Shown one piece after another: positions 1 to 7,678 of a DNA stretch of 10,383 nucleotides (its first letter is position 1; every line of letters starts with the position of its first letter). Source of the stretch: Bremia lactucae (lineage: Eukaryota > Oomycota > Peronosporomycetes > Peronosporales > Peronosporaceae); the NCBI RefSeq assembly GCF_004359215.1, contig NC_090613.1:7061558-7071940 (forward strand). Direction: 5' to 3'. Under the pieces are notes generated by a model that saw only the letters and a program-made list of their open reading frames with translations, did no database searches and was not told the DNA's origin. The translations under genes were made by a program, and so were the position numbers.

Positions 1-633
1 GGTAGCAAGCTCCACATGTCGACCGCAGATCATCCCCAGACCGATGGCCAAACAGAACGTGCCAATCGGGTCGTGGCGGATGTCTTACGCACTATAGCAA
101 CTCCCAAAGAGTGGAGCAAGCAATTGCCCTTTGTGGAGTTCGCTATAAATAACAGTGTCCACGCCAGTACGGGTGAGACACCGTTTTATATTAACGGACT
201 GCGCCATCCTCGGACGCCAGTCTCGTTTGTGCGCAGCCCGAGTCTTAGTGGGGGAGGGCCCCTCACTATGCTCGGTGCGAAAGAGGGACATAGTTTCGTC
301 AATATGACGATGACCCATGAGGGTATCATCTCAAAGACAGAAACTTGCCCTAGTGACCCTGCCAGTTTAGCAGTGGTCAATAAAACTACGCCTTATGACC
401 GACCTCTTGGCGGTATCATAGGCGAGTTTGATGCTAAAAGCGTGAGCGAGGCTCAACGCTTTGTGGATGAGCGATTAGCCATCACACGTAAAGTCCGTGA
501 CGCAATGGCAAGCGCACAGGACAAGCAAAAAGAATATGCGGACCGAAATGGTCGCAAAAATAATGAACGCTTTAGAGTGGGTGAAAAAGTACTATTAAGT
601 ACTGCTACCCTACCTAAAAATGCAATTTCTGTA

Positions 634-809
634 GGAAGCGTTGATTACCATCCGCATCCATCAGTGCAGGTGGCGCCCGATAGGAGTGGCGATCTTGCCC
701 ACCTACTCGCGGCTACCTTACCTTCGTCCGTTCAGTCTCAGGCGTTAAACGCTGCTGAACGACGTATTGCGGATCTCGAGAGTCAAGTCTCACGACTGAC
801 CTACTACCT
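634..809 (-). repeat. 176-bp insertion: inverted copy of the pol linker/chromodomain start
   Basis: It interrupts the integrase between residues NAISVG and the KLLPRF motif. Bases 634-802 are the reverse complement of 1218-1385, with about ten substitutions and one indel by eye. Read on the minus strand it gives RAPPALMDADGNQRF, the start of a chromodomain. Read on the plus strand it gives ALNAAERRIADLESQVSRL, the coiled coil of the antisense gene. The length is 3n+2, which explains why pol continues in another frame. The triplet gga occurs at both edges (634-636 and 810-812); no longer target duplication is seen. Confidence 0.85.
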
Positions 810-1217
810 GGAGTTACTACGAAGTTGTTGCCGCGTTTCATTAAGCCCTTTACGGTGGTTGAAGAGGTTGGAGACCTAAATTATAGGCTCACCCTTCCCC
901 CGTATATGAAGACGCACCCCGTATTTTACGTGGGTCGTCTGAAACGGTATGTAGACCCAAATGAGGTCACATATCCCCATCTGGCTAAGGAGACCGATGG
1001 TGACGCCGACTGTGAGTCGAGCGTCGTTCGGGTGAGGGGGACGGTGAAGGCGAAAAGCTATCAGACCGATTCCTCCCTCCACGAACAGGACTCGGAGAGC
1101 GAGAGACATCACACGAGTAACGCGGATCCCTCAGCATTTTCCTCTCGAAAAGGTCCTAGCGAGTCTTCAGGCGTTCATAACCCTGACGAGCCTTCGCTCG
1201 GACATCAACGAGATCCG

Positions 1218-1385
1218 AGGTCAGTCGTGAGACTTGACTCTCGAGATCCGCAATACGTCGTTCAGCAGCGTTTAACGCATGCGACTGAATGGACGAAGGT
1301 AAGGCAGCCGCGAGTAGTGGGCGAGATCGCCACTTCTATCGGGCGCCACCGGCACTAATGGATGCGGGTGGGAATCAACGCTTCC
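1218..1385 (+). repeat. Native arm of the inverted repeat
   Basis: This is the pol linker and chromodomain start in their expected position. It pairs with the inverted copy at 634-802, leaving a spacer of about 415 bp. Compared with that copy it lacks one base near 1317, which disrupts the reading frames on both strands. Confidence 0.85.
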
Positions 1386-2468
1386 TTGTTGGAAGGTTGC
1401 TTGCCCACCGCTCCGTGACGCAAGGGTACCAGATCCTCGTCCAATGGAAAGGTTACCCGAAGAGTTTTGACTCTTGGGAACCGATCGATACCCTACGTAT
1501 TGATGTGCCCGGCTTGGTTGCTGCCTATGAAAAGGAGCACCAGCTGAGGCCACTTCGCTAGTCTCAAATGGACTAGCAGAAGCAGCGTAGTGAGAAGAAA
1601 CAGGGGGTACAGTACCACCCATGATTTCTTTCACACGCAAACGGGCGAAATTAATTCGCTGCGACCGCTGTTTCATCACATCGGAATGTGGTTGAATGCG
1701 GCGCAGGAATTCCGCCTCGTATTGGTCGGGCGTTTCATTTGAACGCAACACGACCGGGATCGGGAAAATACGCCCAAGCGATTTTCCCTGAGCCCTCCAT
1801 GATTTAAAGACGCCATAATAGTTATGTGCGTCTACGAGAGCGCGCTGTAGGAGCGACGCTCTTGGCCCGTCTAAACGAGGCCATTTAGATGGAGGGGGCA
1901 TCTTTGGTATGCCACCCGTCACATAGCCGCGTTCTAAACGTCTGGCTTGTGACACCGACTGAGCACGTTCACGTGTCGTCGGCGGAGCTTTAGGCTCCGA
2001 ATCCTCTATGTCAGAACCATTATGAAGTATGGTCTGAGCATAAGGCGTTGTGGTAATACCCAACGGAGAAGCAGCTGCGCCTTTATGGGCAGCGCTCTCA
2101 TTACCTGTCGATGGGACAGCATGCGTAAACGATGCTGTCTCCATGTTGTGAGCCATGAGAGGAGTTTGGATGGGCAATAATGCCGCATCATCACTCCTCA
2201 TGAGCTCGTTGTCCGCATCACTACTATGAGGTGACGGCAACGGTGTCGACTCATTGTAGTCGACAATGAGCGACGGATCAACATCCTTACTGTTAAAGTG
2301 GGATGGATCCTTTAGCCCTGTTAACGCGACAGCAGCACTGGCTGTCGGCGTTCCGACTAAGGCATTAGACGCGGCCGGCGAATTAAAGCGGCGCGTGCGC
2401 TTAGTGTGAGGTTGAGTGGGCATCTTCGCAGACGACCCACCAACGTGGCCCCTTTTAGGTGGCATCAT
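1272..2468 (-). CDS. Antisense ORF of element 1 (aORF), function unknown
   Basis: An uninterrupted 398-codon ORF on the strand opposite pol, the longest in the window. I start it at the first ATG (2466-2468); an in-frame GTG lies at 2489. The N-terminus MMPPKRGHVGGSSAKMP runs into a basic cluster KRTRRF that could be a nuclear signal. About 150 Ser/Ala/Pro-rich, probably disordered residues follow, holding the motif DPSLIVDYNES (2247-2279). A more ordered middle section contains YYGVFKSWRAQGKSLGRIF and FLRRI. The 3' part overlaps the pol chromodomain on the other strand. The stop at 1272-1274 is probably secondary: the same segment at 634-802 has one more base and reads on into a coiled coil. 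In this copy the coil occupies another frame, about 1278-1159, and ends at TAG 1156-1158. A diverged relative lies in element 2 at the same place. No known domain recognised; possibly regulatory or nucleic-acid binding, which is a guess. Confidence 0.7.
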   Translation of the reverse strand: MMPPKRGHVGGSSAKMPTQPHTKRTRRFNSPAASNALVGTPTASAAVALTGLKDPSHFNSKDVDPSLIVDYNESTPLPSPHSSDADNELMRSDDAALLPIQTPLMAHNMETASFTHAVPSTGNESAAHKGAAASPLGITTTPYAQTILHNGSDIEDSEPKAPPTTRERAQSVSQARRLERGYVTGGIPKMPPPSKWPRLDGPRASLLQRALVDAHNYYGVFKSWRAQGKSLGRIFPIPVVLRSNETPDQYEAEFLRRIQPHSDVMKQRSQRINFARLRVKEIMGGTVPPVSSHYAASASPFETSEVASAGAPFHRQQPSRAHQYVGYRSVPKSQNSSGNLSIGRGSGTLASRSGGQATFQQGSVDSHPHPLVPVAPDRSGDLAHYSRLPYLRPFSRMR

Positions 2469-2553
2469 CGGCGCCGTGTAATGAAACACGTGCGCTAGAG
2501 TGATTGAGTGAACTAGCGGCGCGTAAAGCTGCTTGAAGTTCCTCTCTCCTCTT

Positions 2554-2581
2554 GGACGAATTTAAAAATGTAAATTCGTTC
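2554..2581. repeat. Stem-loop just upstream of the polypurine tract
   Basis: ACGAATTTA at 2556-2564 pairs with TAAATTCGT at 2571-2579 (6-nt loop). The stem extends to 11 bp with one G-T pair. A related AATTTAAAA(A)TG hairpin occurs near the polypurine tract of element 2. Confidence 0.7.
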
Positions 2582-2583
2582 GT

Positions 2584-2597
2584 AAAAGGGGGGATGG
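2584..2597 (+). other. Polypurine tract of element 1
   Basis: A purine run (AAAAGGGGGG followed by ATGG) directly before the TGTAACGGG that opens the LTR. In LTR retrotransposons this run primes plus-strand DNA synthesis. Its place confirms the plus orientation and the LTR start at 2598. Confidence 0.8.
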
Positions 2598-3107
2598 TGT
2601 AACGGGCTAAAGTTGCCCTAATGTTACGTAGTTCCCATTAAGTACACTTGGTGTACTTAAGGGGATGGTCAATTACTAAATAATAGTAATTAGAATCAGC
2701 ACTCGGGTGTGATTCACATTTGTGACCAATCCTTGTGTATGTGATGCACATGGGTGCATTCATATTAGGAGAGCCAGATGTTAACCTTGTGTTATTCGAT
2801 TTTCAAGCTGCAATACCCTGCAAATCCTGACGCTACTGCTTGCAAATTGTATTGAACAGACAACAAGCCGGCACGGTTGAATGTTTTGTGGACGTAAACA
2901 ATAGCCTCTACTAAATATTGGTTAAGTACAAAAACAGAATTCTTTCTTTTCGAGATAGGGGCAGTGGATCTTATATTACGCGCTGTTCACAGGGCATCCG
3001 ATCTTACCACAGTTTACGCTGCTGATTAGTCGCAGGATCATAAACTATTAAGGTAGAAAACCTCCTGCGAATTTTAACATTGTTACTTCAGTTTAGCTAA
3101 TTCAACT
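2598..3107 (+). repeat. 3' LTR of element 1 (3' end uncertain)
   Basis: It opens with TGTAACGGG immediately after the polypurine tract. The sequence is AT-rich and non-coding. It contains a 10-bp hairpin TTAAGTACAC/GTGTACTTAA (2638-2660, 3-nt loop) and an 8-bp hairpin AATTACTA/TAGTAATT (2671-2691). The 3' end is set where a different LTR begins at about 3108, so the LTR may be complete, with a decayed terminus, or truncated. It shows no clear similarity to the other LTRs beyond the terminal TGTAACGGG. Confidence 0.7.
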
Positions 3108-3304
3108 TTTAACGGGGTGTATCGTTACATGAAATTAATACTTAAAGGCTGTCAGTTAAGATATTATCGAAAGGGTATTTAATATTTGAAGAAAAATACT
3201 CTACGTAGTAATATTCGGAAAGCTTATCCATTGGTAGATATAGCCATTATATCTACTTGCTCTGCGGTCCAGTCAGCGCAGAACGCGCGCAAAGAGAGAG
3301 ACAG
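3108..3304 (+). repeat. Truncated LTR fragment, subfamily II
   Basis: From the near-terminal TTTAACGGGGTGTATCGTTA to GAGAGAGACAG this matches the reverse complement of the LTR at 9255-9698 over its first ~195 bp. It therefore lies in plus orientation. It stops exactly where the minus-oriented LTR at 3305 starts. It shares the block with GGCTTATCCATTGGTAGATA and the GCGGTCCAGTCAGCGC segment with the 9255 LTR, not with the LTR at 3305. Confidence 0.8.
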
Positions 3305-3757
3305 TGTGACGGGGCACTACGACTTCTACTGCTTCAGTACAAGTCCACTTCGCCCTGCTTCAGTTGCAAGTGGTGCCTTACGTTATTTCAAGTACACTAG
3401 TACGTGCAGAGGAAGACTTCTCTTTAAGGTAAATAGCTTAAAGAGGGTAAAATGAAAACTATATTAATATAATTAAGTATCTCTTCTTTCTATCTGTTAA
3501 CTCTCACTTTATTATAAACTAATACTAAACACGCAATCGAATTTTTATCTTATCTTATCTGTCTCTCTCTTTTGTTCACATCTACAGCTGATTAGTCTGC
3601 GGGATAAATATATATAATGGTCTATACCCATTTATGGATACGATTTCTGAACATTACTATGTAAAGAAAAATCCTCCAAATATTATCTAGCTTTTAGATA
3701 ATAAATTAATTAACAACCTTTAAATGTTAATTTCATGCAACGATACACCCCGTTACA
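3305..3757 (-). repeat. 3' LTR of element 2 (subfamily I)
   Basis: 453 bp bounded by TGTGACGGGG and CCCCGTTACA, an inverted terminal pair with one change. On its inner side lies the polypurine tract, which makes it the 3' LTR of the minus-strand element. Its CAGCTGATTAGTCTGCGG and ATGGTCTATACC blocks match the LTR at 9999 better than its nominal partner at 9255. A 9-bp stem CTCTTTAAG/CTTAAAGAG lies at 3420-3445. Confidence 0.88.
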
Positions 3758-3770
3758 TCACCCCTCCCTT
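3758..3770 (-). other. Polypurine tract of element 2
   Basis: On the minus strand a purine run AAGGGAGGGGTGA abuts the TGTAACGGGG end of the 3' LTR. This fixes the orientation of element 2. Confidence 0.8.
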
Positions 3771-3819
3771 AAATGACAATCACTCTGACTGTCATTGGAT
3801 GGACACTAAGTGACCACTT

Positions 3820-3863
3820 AATTTAAAAATGATGTCGATTGGTCAGAACCATCATTTTAAATT
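3820..3863. repeat. 14-bp stem-loop upstream of the antisense gene
   Basis: AATTTAAAAATGATG (3820-3834) pairs with CATCATTTTAAATT (3850-3863), 14 bp with one bulged base and a 15-nt loop. It ends 22 nt before the antisense ATG at 3886, so it would lie in that transcript's leader. Confidence 0.75.
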
Positions 3864-3885
3864 CCATCGCATAAAGAGCAAACTC

Positions 3886-5500
3886 ATGCGGGGTGTTGAT
3901 AGTGCGGCTCCTTCGGCTGCGGTTCGTGCAGCCGCGAGTGACGTACTGTTACCTCTTGCGGCAGACGGAACGTCTGCCGTAGATCTTCTACTCGCGCAAC
4001 ACTAGATGATGCGAGAGCACGTGGTGATTCACCACGTGAATACGACCCCTCTTTGGAGGTCGACTACGAATGCGAGTCGGACGAAATGGCCGACTCGAAG
4101 AGAATAGAACAGTCGCCTGATAGACGCCAGGCGGCTGAATATGAGCCTTCGAATGAATGGGCTCAGTCTGATAGACGAGTTAGTAGTCTATTTGGATCCG
4201 ACGATGAGGATGATCCCTCATCGCCCATTCCGTCTCCCTTTCGGTCACCTGCAACTGTTTCTGTGCAAGGTGATGACGATAACGTAAGACATCGTAATAA
4301 AAGTTCTTGTGGTACCCCTCAGGGGAGTGAAAACAGTAAACTGTCTCATCTCGCCCCTGATTAGAAGCCGTGGCTTTTGCCAGAACGGCTAATCAATAGC
4401 TTGTCTGGAGATACGACTCCTCACTATAAATATCCATAATTTATTGCGTCAAAGCTACATGGCTTTGATCTCAGCGCGAAGAACTTTCGCGCTGGGAAAG
4501 TTTTTATCTCGATCCTTTTCTTAAGCATCGATGGTTTAGTGGCAACAATAAGCGAGATAAAGTCTCGCTTATGCAAGCCTGGAGCGCGTTCATTCGCAAT
4601 GTCAAAGACATTGGACGCGAAGTCTGGCTTCAAAAACTTAACGCGAATCGCATTTAGTTTGAGAAACGAACTCCAACCGGTGCAAAGTATAATTGCATCG
4701 GTTGTCACGTGTGGCTGGGCTCCCATGCCGAACACGTGGGGTGATCCCTGTCCGTGTTGTGAAGAGGGTGAAAGGGTATGTCTGAACCCTTTCTTCGCCC
4801 TGGGAAAGGGCTCGCATCTCTATTGAGATGCGGGATGCAATTGACGTTTTGCAATCGATCTACATGCGCCAGGGGCACGTGTTTTCCGATGGGCCTTTTG
4901 AACCATCGGATGGGTCTCGTCATACTGACGGACGAGGCCCTCAACGTCAGCAACCAGCTGGAAACGAGGCTCGCAGCTGTCATGTGAAGGTGGATAACCG
5001 CGCCAGCAAACAAGATAACTCGGTCGCTGCCCCTTCACTTCACGGTAAGTTTGGATACGTTCTACAAGGAAACGTTGACCACCGTGGGAATCCACCAATG
5101 GTTGTGGTGGAGGAGGGAAAATTAGATCCAAACCGTGTGTCGGATCTAATGTCGAAGATCGACAAAATCGGTCACTTCCTCCATGATTTGTTGGAGGGAC
5201 TTGACCACGAGAGCGGCAAGCATCGCTCGTTGAAGCAGACGGTGTAGGCTCACCATATCGAGCGGTTGGAAGACCGTTCGAAGAGTGCGTACTCCATGTT
5301 GGAGTACGAACGGAAATATCACGCTCTTCGTGATGATCTTTCGTCCGCTCATCGCGGTTTCGAGGATCTTCGGACCCGACATGGAAAACTCCATATTCAT
5401 GAGAATCTGGTTCGTGACCACAAGAATGTTTTGGGGATTTTTGAAAAAGGTGGTCCGATCCGTCCTCGAAACAAACCGCGTCTGATGGTACGGGCAGAGC
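3886..5500 (+). pseudogene. Antisense gene of element 2 (aORF relative), broken
   Basis: A plus-strand gene opposite the element's own genes, recovered as frame fragments. ATG 3886 starts MRGVDSAAPSAAVRAAASDV, which ends at a TAG near 4003-4005. Another frame continues with LDDARARGD, then DPSLEVDYECES (4044-4079) and an acidic Ser/Pro-rich stretch to TAG 4362. A third frame has MQAWSAFIRNVKDIGREVW (TAG 4655-4657) and CIGCHVWLGSHAEH. WGDPCPCCEEGERVC follows in a fourth stretch, giving a cysteine cluster that may bind metal. From about 4786 one frame runs through IEMRDAIDVLQSIYMRQG and across the antisense of the chromodomain. It then enters a coiled coil with one TAG (5245-5247), AHRGFEDLRTR (5347-5379) and HENLVRDHKNVL. 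The start position, DPSL motif and coil match the element 1 ORF. Function unknown. Confidence 0.6.
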
Positions 5501-6037
5501 CGACCAGCATAAAATGGAGGATGCGTACTCATCCTACGTGGCAATTCTACTGTGTTCGCATTGCCTCTGCGATGCAGTACACGGAAAGGCCCAATGAACT
5601 TGGGTAGTAGTTTACTGCTACCCACATTAGTGACTAATCGCTTAGGTAAGTTTACCGTAGAGAGTCGCACTAGGTCATTAATTTTAAATGAATGAACATT
5701 TGTTCTTCCATGTTTGTCTGCATTCCGTTTCTGACTGTCCACTGCGTCAGCAATGGAATCCTGAACGAAACGGATTATTGATTCTCGAGTTAGCAGAAAT
5801 CTTTCTGCTGACTCATTCGTTTTGTCTTTTTCAGTACGCTTTGTGCGTACTGCCATGAGATCATTCTCGTCTTCGATATCGATTTCTTCGACATCGACAT
5901 TACTCGCGTCGTTTTAACTTCGACGCGGGATGAGCATGAGCCAGAATGATTTTGCTCGTGCGAGTCCACCTCCCCCTCTTAAACTAGAGGATCCCTCTAA
6001 TTGGGTGGGTATGCGAGGATGGCGTAAGCCATTCACG
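4820..6037 (-). pseudogene. pol: pol 3' end of element 2: integrase tail, GPY/F, chromodomain
   Basis: Reading down from the gap, VNGLRHPRIP and a Gly/Ser loop mark the end of the integrase core. An acidic loop (DVDVEEIDIEDEND) and AVRTKR follow, then SAERFLLTRESIIRFVQDSI and NADKHGRTNV. The GPY/F module KLLPKFIGPFRVLHRRGN to FYAGRLCPYHQ lies at about 5481-5616. A 350-bp linker (5132-5481) does not resemble pol and encodes the antisense coiled coil on the other strand. The chromodomain (about 4921-5071) begins PPPPQPLVDSHGGQRFLVER and has YLVCWRGYP. Its usual SWEP motif reads SCEP, losing a cage tryptophan. It is in another frame from GPY/F. The stop is at 4820-4822. The integrase zinc finger and catalytic D, D, E are not present on this side of the gap. 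Confidence 0.88.
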
Positions 6038-6137
6038 NNNNNNNNNNNNNNNNNNNNNNNNNNNNNNNNNNNNNNNNNNNNNNNNNNNNNNNNNNNNNNN
6101 NNNNNNNNNNNNNNNNNNNNNNNNNNNNNNNNNNNNN
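6038..6137. other. Assembly gap (100 N)
   Basis: Exactly 100 Ns, the usual placeholder for a gap of unknown size. Sequence on the right ends with the post-RNase H motif DALSRRPDF. Sequence on the left resumes at integrase VNGLRHPR. About 300 residues (integrase zinc finger and catalytic core) are therefore missing if the element is otherwise intact. Confidence 0.97.
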
Positions 6138-7465
6138 ATTTTTTTCACTGATGAAATGCACAGCCGGCCCGAAATCGGGTCGGCGTGACAACGCATCAGT
6201 TACGACATTAAATCGTTCTGGGTTATTTTACACGAAGAAATTATACTCCGCGAAGAAGGGTTGCCACCTCGCCATTCTATGCAAGAGGCGTAGGCTGTTT
6301 GCGCCGTGCGTAATGACGCATGGTGTGTATATAAGATGAACAATCTACCTCCGAGGAGATGGGCCCTAAATTTAGCCAGTGCATATTTCATCATGGCAAG
6401 AAGTTCCTTGTCATGCACTCTGTAATTGCGTTCAGCTAGTTGCAGCTGACGTGTTACGTAACAGACGACGCGCTCCGCTTCGTCCGTATCGTATTGCATT
6501 AACGCATAGTCGATTGCGAATCGCTGGCACATGAAATGGTCTGTCTTGATCTGCAATCGCCAAGATGGGTGATTGCATCAAGCTTTTCTTGGTACCTTCA
6601 AAGGAACGCCGACAATCAGCGTTCCATAACCAATTCTCGTTTTTTTTCAAGAGACGAGAGAGAAGAGCTGTCATCTCGTCATACTTGCGTGGGTACTTAT
6701 GCAAATACGCCGCTAGCCCAAGGAACTTTCTAAGTTTCTTGACATTTACTGGAAATGGCCAGTCGGTAATTGCCTTGATCTTTTTTAGATCCGGGCGCGG
6801 CCGTGTTCACCGACGATGCACCCAAGAAGTGGTATTTCGCTTGCAGCGAAAATACACTTCTTGTTTGCGTACAACTTATGCTTTCGCATAAGAATAAGGA
6901 CCTGGCGAACTTGAGTTTTATGAGCTTCCAGTCCGTCTTTCCGTCCATAGCCCGGCTTTGACAAATACATCGTCAAAATAACTCGGTGCGAACTTTCGCA
7001 CCGGTCTCAACAGATTCGTTACGCATCTGTTGAATGTTGCAGGGGCGTTACCAATCCTTTTTGGCATAACTAGCCATTCCCAGAGCTACCCACTGGGAGT
7101 GCTCACTGCTGTGTACGGGATGCCCCGTTCACCCATAAGCATCTGATAAAATTCATCTATCATACCCATAGACGATAAGATGGTCATCTTGGACATACCA
7201 TATCGGCTTTGAGTCGGTACCGTTGCAGCATTCAGTTATTGAATGCGTGCACTATCCGCCACTCTCCTGTGGCCTTTCGCACACAGAAGGTCGGAGAGCT
7301 ATGTGGGGAGGTTGACTCCCTTACATGGCCCGCTTTTAATCGATCGATAAAGAATTTATCGATCGCAAGTACTTGTTCAAGAGGCAGTGGCCACTGCTTC
7401 ATGACACAGTACTTCGAGCCCGGTTTGAGCTCGATCTCATGTTGAGTGCCTTTATCCTTAGGCAA
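6138..7465 (-). pseudogene. pol: pol: reverse transcriptase and RNase H of element 2 (broken)
   Basis: RT copies the element RNA into DNA and RNase H removes the RNA strand. The RT N-part HEIELKPGSKYCVMKQWPLP, SSPTFCVRKATGEWRIVHAF is at 7232-7465. Fragments IDEFYQMLM and YTAVSTPSG follow, then an in-frame stop at 7086-7088, LWEWLVMP and NAPATFNR. The active-site box SYFDDVFV has FDD at 6969-6977. The connection KKCIFAASEIPLLG is near 6823-6863 and AYLHKYPRKYDEMTALLSRLL near 6640-6704. RNase H (about 6310-6556) shows ALMQYDTDEAERVVCYVTRQ and ERNYRVHDKELLAM. Its usual TDHASL reads THHASL, losing a likely catalytic aspartate. DALSRRPDFGPAVHFI abuts the gap. At least five frame changes make it inactive. 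Many motif codons lie in perfect hairpins. Confidence 0.9.
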
Positions 7466-7678
7466 CTCACATGGATCTGTTTCAGGAAGTACATCCCTAA
7501 ATTTTAATCAATCCTTATATAAAGGATTTGTCTTAAGTGACTCCCAGGATTGAGTAGTATATTTCTCTATCCGAGTTTTTCACATCGAGGACACTTTTGT
7601 CCATTGATAAGCTGCTGAGAACCCGTTCGTTCTCTGCAAAAAGTACCGCTGACCAAATATCGGTTACGTATTCGTCCT
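7466..7678 (-). other. Degraded protease-RT junction
   Basis: No single frame is open. By position this is the end of protease and the start of RT. It contains a 7-bp hairpin AATCCTT/AAGGATT (7510-7528) and a 6-bp one at 7617-7634. Confidence 0.5.

Larger units (their letters stand above)
1..1561 (+). pseudogene. pol: pol 3' end: integrase C-terminus, GPY/F and chromodomain (broken)
   Basis: The end of a gypsy Pol polyprotein, open from base 1. The TADHPQTDGQTERANR block carries the last catalytic glutamate of the DDE triad (codon 55-57). It is followed by the FYINGLRHPR block and a charged stretch up to RVGEKVLLST. The frame breaks at 634, where a 176-bp inverted copy is inserted, and resumes one frame over at 810 with KLLPRFIKPFTVV and FYVGRLKRY, the GPY/F module (about 822-969). 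A polar linker follows to about 1317. There one base is missing relative to the second copy of that segment at 634-802, and reading moves to the chromodomain (about 1382-1528: FLVGRLL, YQILVQWKGYP, FDSWEP, aromatic residues kept). The stop is at 1559-1561. The HHCC and first two catalytic aspartates lie upstream of the window. Confidence 0.9.
1..3107 (+). mobile_element. Element 1: 3' part of a Ty3/gypsy chromovirus
   Basis: Plus-strand LTR retrotransposon whose 5' half lies before the window. Visible parts in order are the integrase tail, GPY/F module, chromodomain, an antisense ORF, a polypurine tract and the 3' LTR. An integrase followed by a chromodomain defines chromoviruses, where the chromodomain is thought to steer integration to modified histones. 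The copy is inactive: pol has a 176-bp insertion and at least one single-base deletion. The right end is approximate because a fragment of another LTR abuts it. Confidence 0.85.

Noticed and set aside
2598..3129. LTR of element 1 ending at CGTTACA (3123-3129), giving a TGTAACG/CGTTACA pair
   Set aside because: 3108-3129 is the start of a different LTR that continues to 3304 and contains this CGTTACA internally, so the match is accidental.
3186..3455. Plus-strand ORF of about 89 codons
   Set aside because: It spans the junction of two LTRs and has no protein-like features.
5930..6037. Plus-strand ORF with a proline-rich start running into the gap
   Set aside because: It is the reverse of the minus-strand integrase block VNGLRHPRIP and its Gly-rich loop.
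6200..6339. Plus-strand ORFs opposite RT/RNase H
   Set aside because: Shadows of well-matched minus-strand motifs; unlike the antisense gene they have no counterpart in element 1.
7384..7397. 14-bp perfect palindrome GCAGTGGCCACTGC as a protein-binding site
   Set aside because: It lies within RT coding sequence and is one of many inverted repeats, so no reason to single it out.
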